From contig NZ_CACSJJ010000028.1 of NCBI RefSeq assembly GCF_902706295.1, forward strand, positions 1-62,700: a DNA stretch of 62,700 bases, given 5' to 3'. This stretch comes from Arthrobacter sp. 18067. Its GTDB lineage: Bacteria; Actinomycetota; Actinomycetes; Actinomycetales; Micrococcaceae. The stretch's first letter is position 1. Every line of letters begins with the position of its first letter. The notes beneath the pieces were generated by a model. That model was not told the origin of the DNA. It saw nothing but the letters and a program-made list of their open reading frames with translations, and made no database searches. Below are positions 62,653 to 62,700 of this stretch, one piece after another. The position numbers and the translations under genes are program-made.

Positions 62653-62700
62653 GAGAGAGGGGCACCCGCTTCAGTCCGCACAACAAAGGAAGCCCCGCCC
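62653..62700. other. Window end, no gene recognised
   Basis: The last ~50 bp after the palindrome show no start codon with a ribosome site on either strand that I can support. A gene end from the right could lie here but cannot be seen. Confidence 0.3.

Overview
The window is GC-rich, densely coded DNA with many 1-20 bp gene overlaps, GTG and TTG starts, and actinobacterial gene content: an acyl-CoA carboxylase set with an epsilon subunit, an FHA/Ser-Thr kinase/PP2C locus, an EccC-type ATPase and a DUF58/MoxR/TgpA set. Protein content and style fit the Micrococcaceae (Arthrobacter/Paenarthrobacter type). That assignment is inference; there is no rRNA in the window to test it. I found no tRNA, rRNA, CRISPR array, insertion sequence or integrase.

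Layout. (1) 1-1815: start of an unknown gene leaving to the left, then an MHS-family MFS transporter and a strong convergent terminator. (2) 1829-16408: biotin-dependent acyl-CoA carboxylase genes (fused BC-BCCP alpha subunit, maf, epsilon, beta) and the biotin ligase birA. The set is split by a block holding an MMPL exporter with its TetR regulator, a YbjQ protein, a dicarboxylate/amino-acid symporter and a DUF885 protein. A divergent SDR gene follows, then birA overlapping a PH-domain membrane protein and a class III adenylate cyclase. (3) 17900-47388: about 29.5 kb of same-strand genes. They encode two tandem giant (~2,040 aa) membrane-anchored proteins made of Ig-like and FN3 repeats, then MoxR, DUF58, a TgpA-like transglutaminase with the catalytic Cys replaced, zinc-ribbon/RDD/FHA, PP2C, FHA, a Ser/Thr kinase, an FHA-like/winged-helix protein, a 1,484-aa EccC/EssC-like triple ATPase and a small Pro/Ala-rich exported protein. 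From DUF58 to the ATPase most genes overlap, so this looks like one machine: a phospho-signalling module (kinase, phosphatase, several FHA readers), an export-type ATPase and very large surface proteins. (4) 47431-51774: ligA, an inositol-monophosphatase-like gene and a predicted ATPase. (5) 57091-51794 (minus): a sulfonate-type ABC transporter with an LLM flavin monooxygenase and an aldo/keto reductase, preceded by a 23-aa leader peptide containing a Cys-Cys pair. (6) 57403-62483: GNAT, RidA, and a CitA/CitB-type two-component system divergent from a CitMHS citrate transporter.

Regulatory signals recur. Six genes have a TANNNT hexamer exactly six bases before the start codon (a seventh has seven), the arrangement expected for leaderless mRNA. 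Palindromes overlap several of these promoters. Two repeat families, a CTCTCTCAC-type element and a 50-nt imperfect palindrome, occur in intergenic terminator-like hairpins.

The most interesting part is the 17.9-47.4 kb locus. It resembles a type VII secretion core without the other Ecc components, wired to Ser/Thr phosphorylation and to giant repeat proteins. Its parts belong to known families; what the whole does is not evident from sequence.
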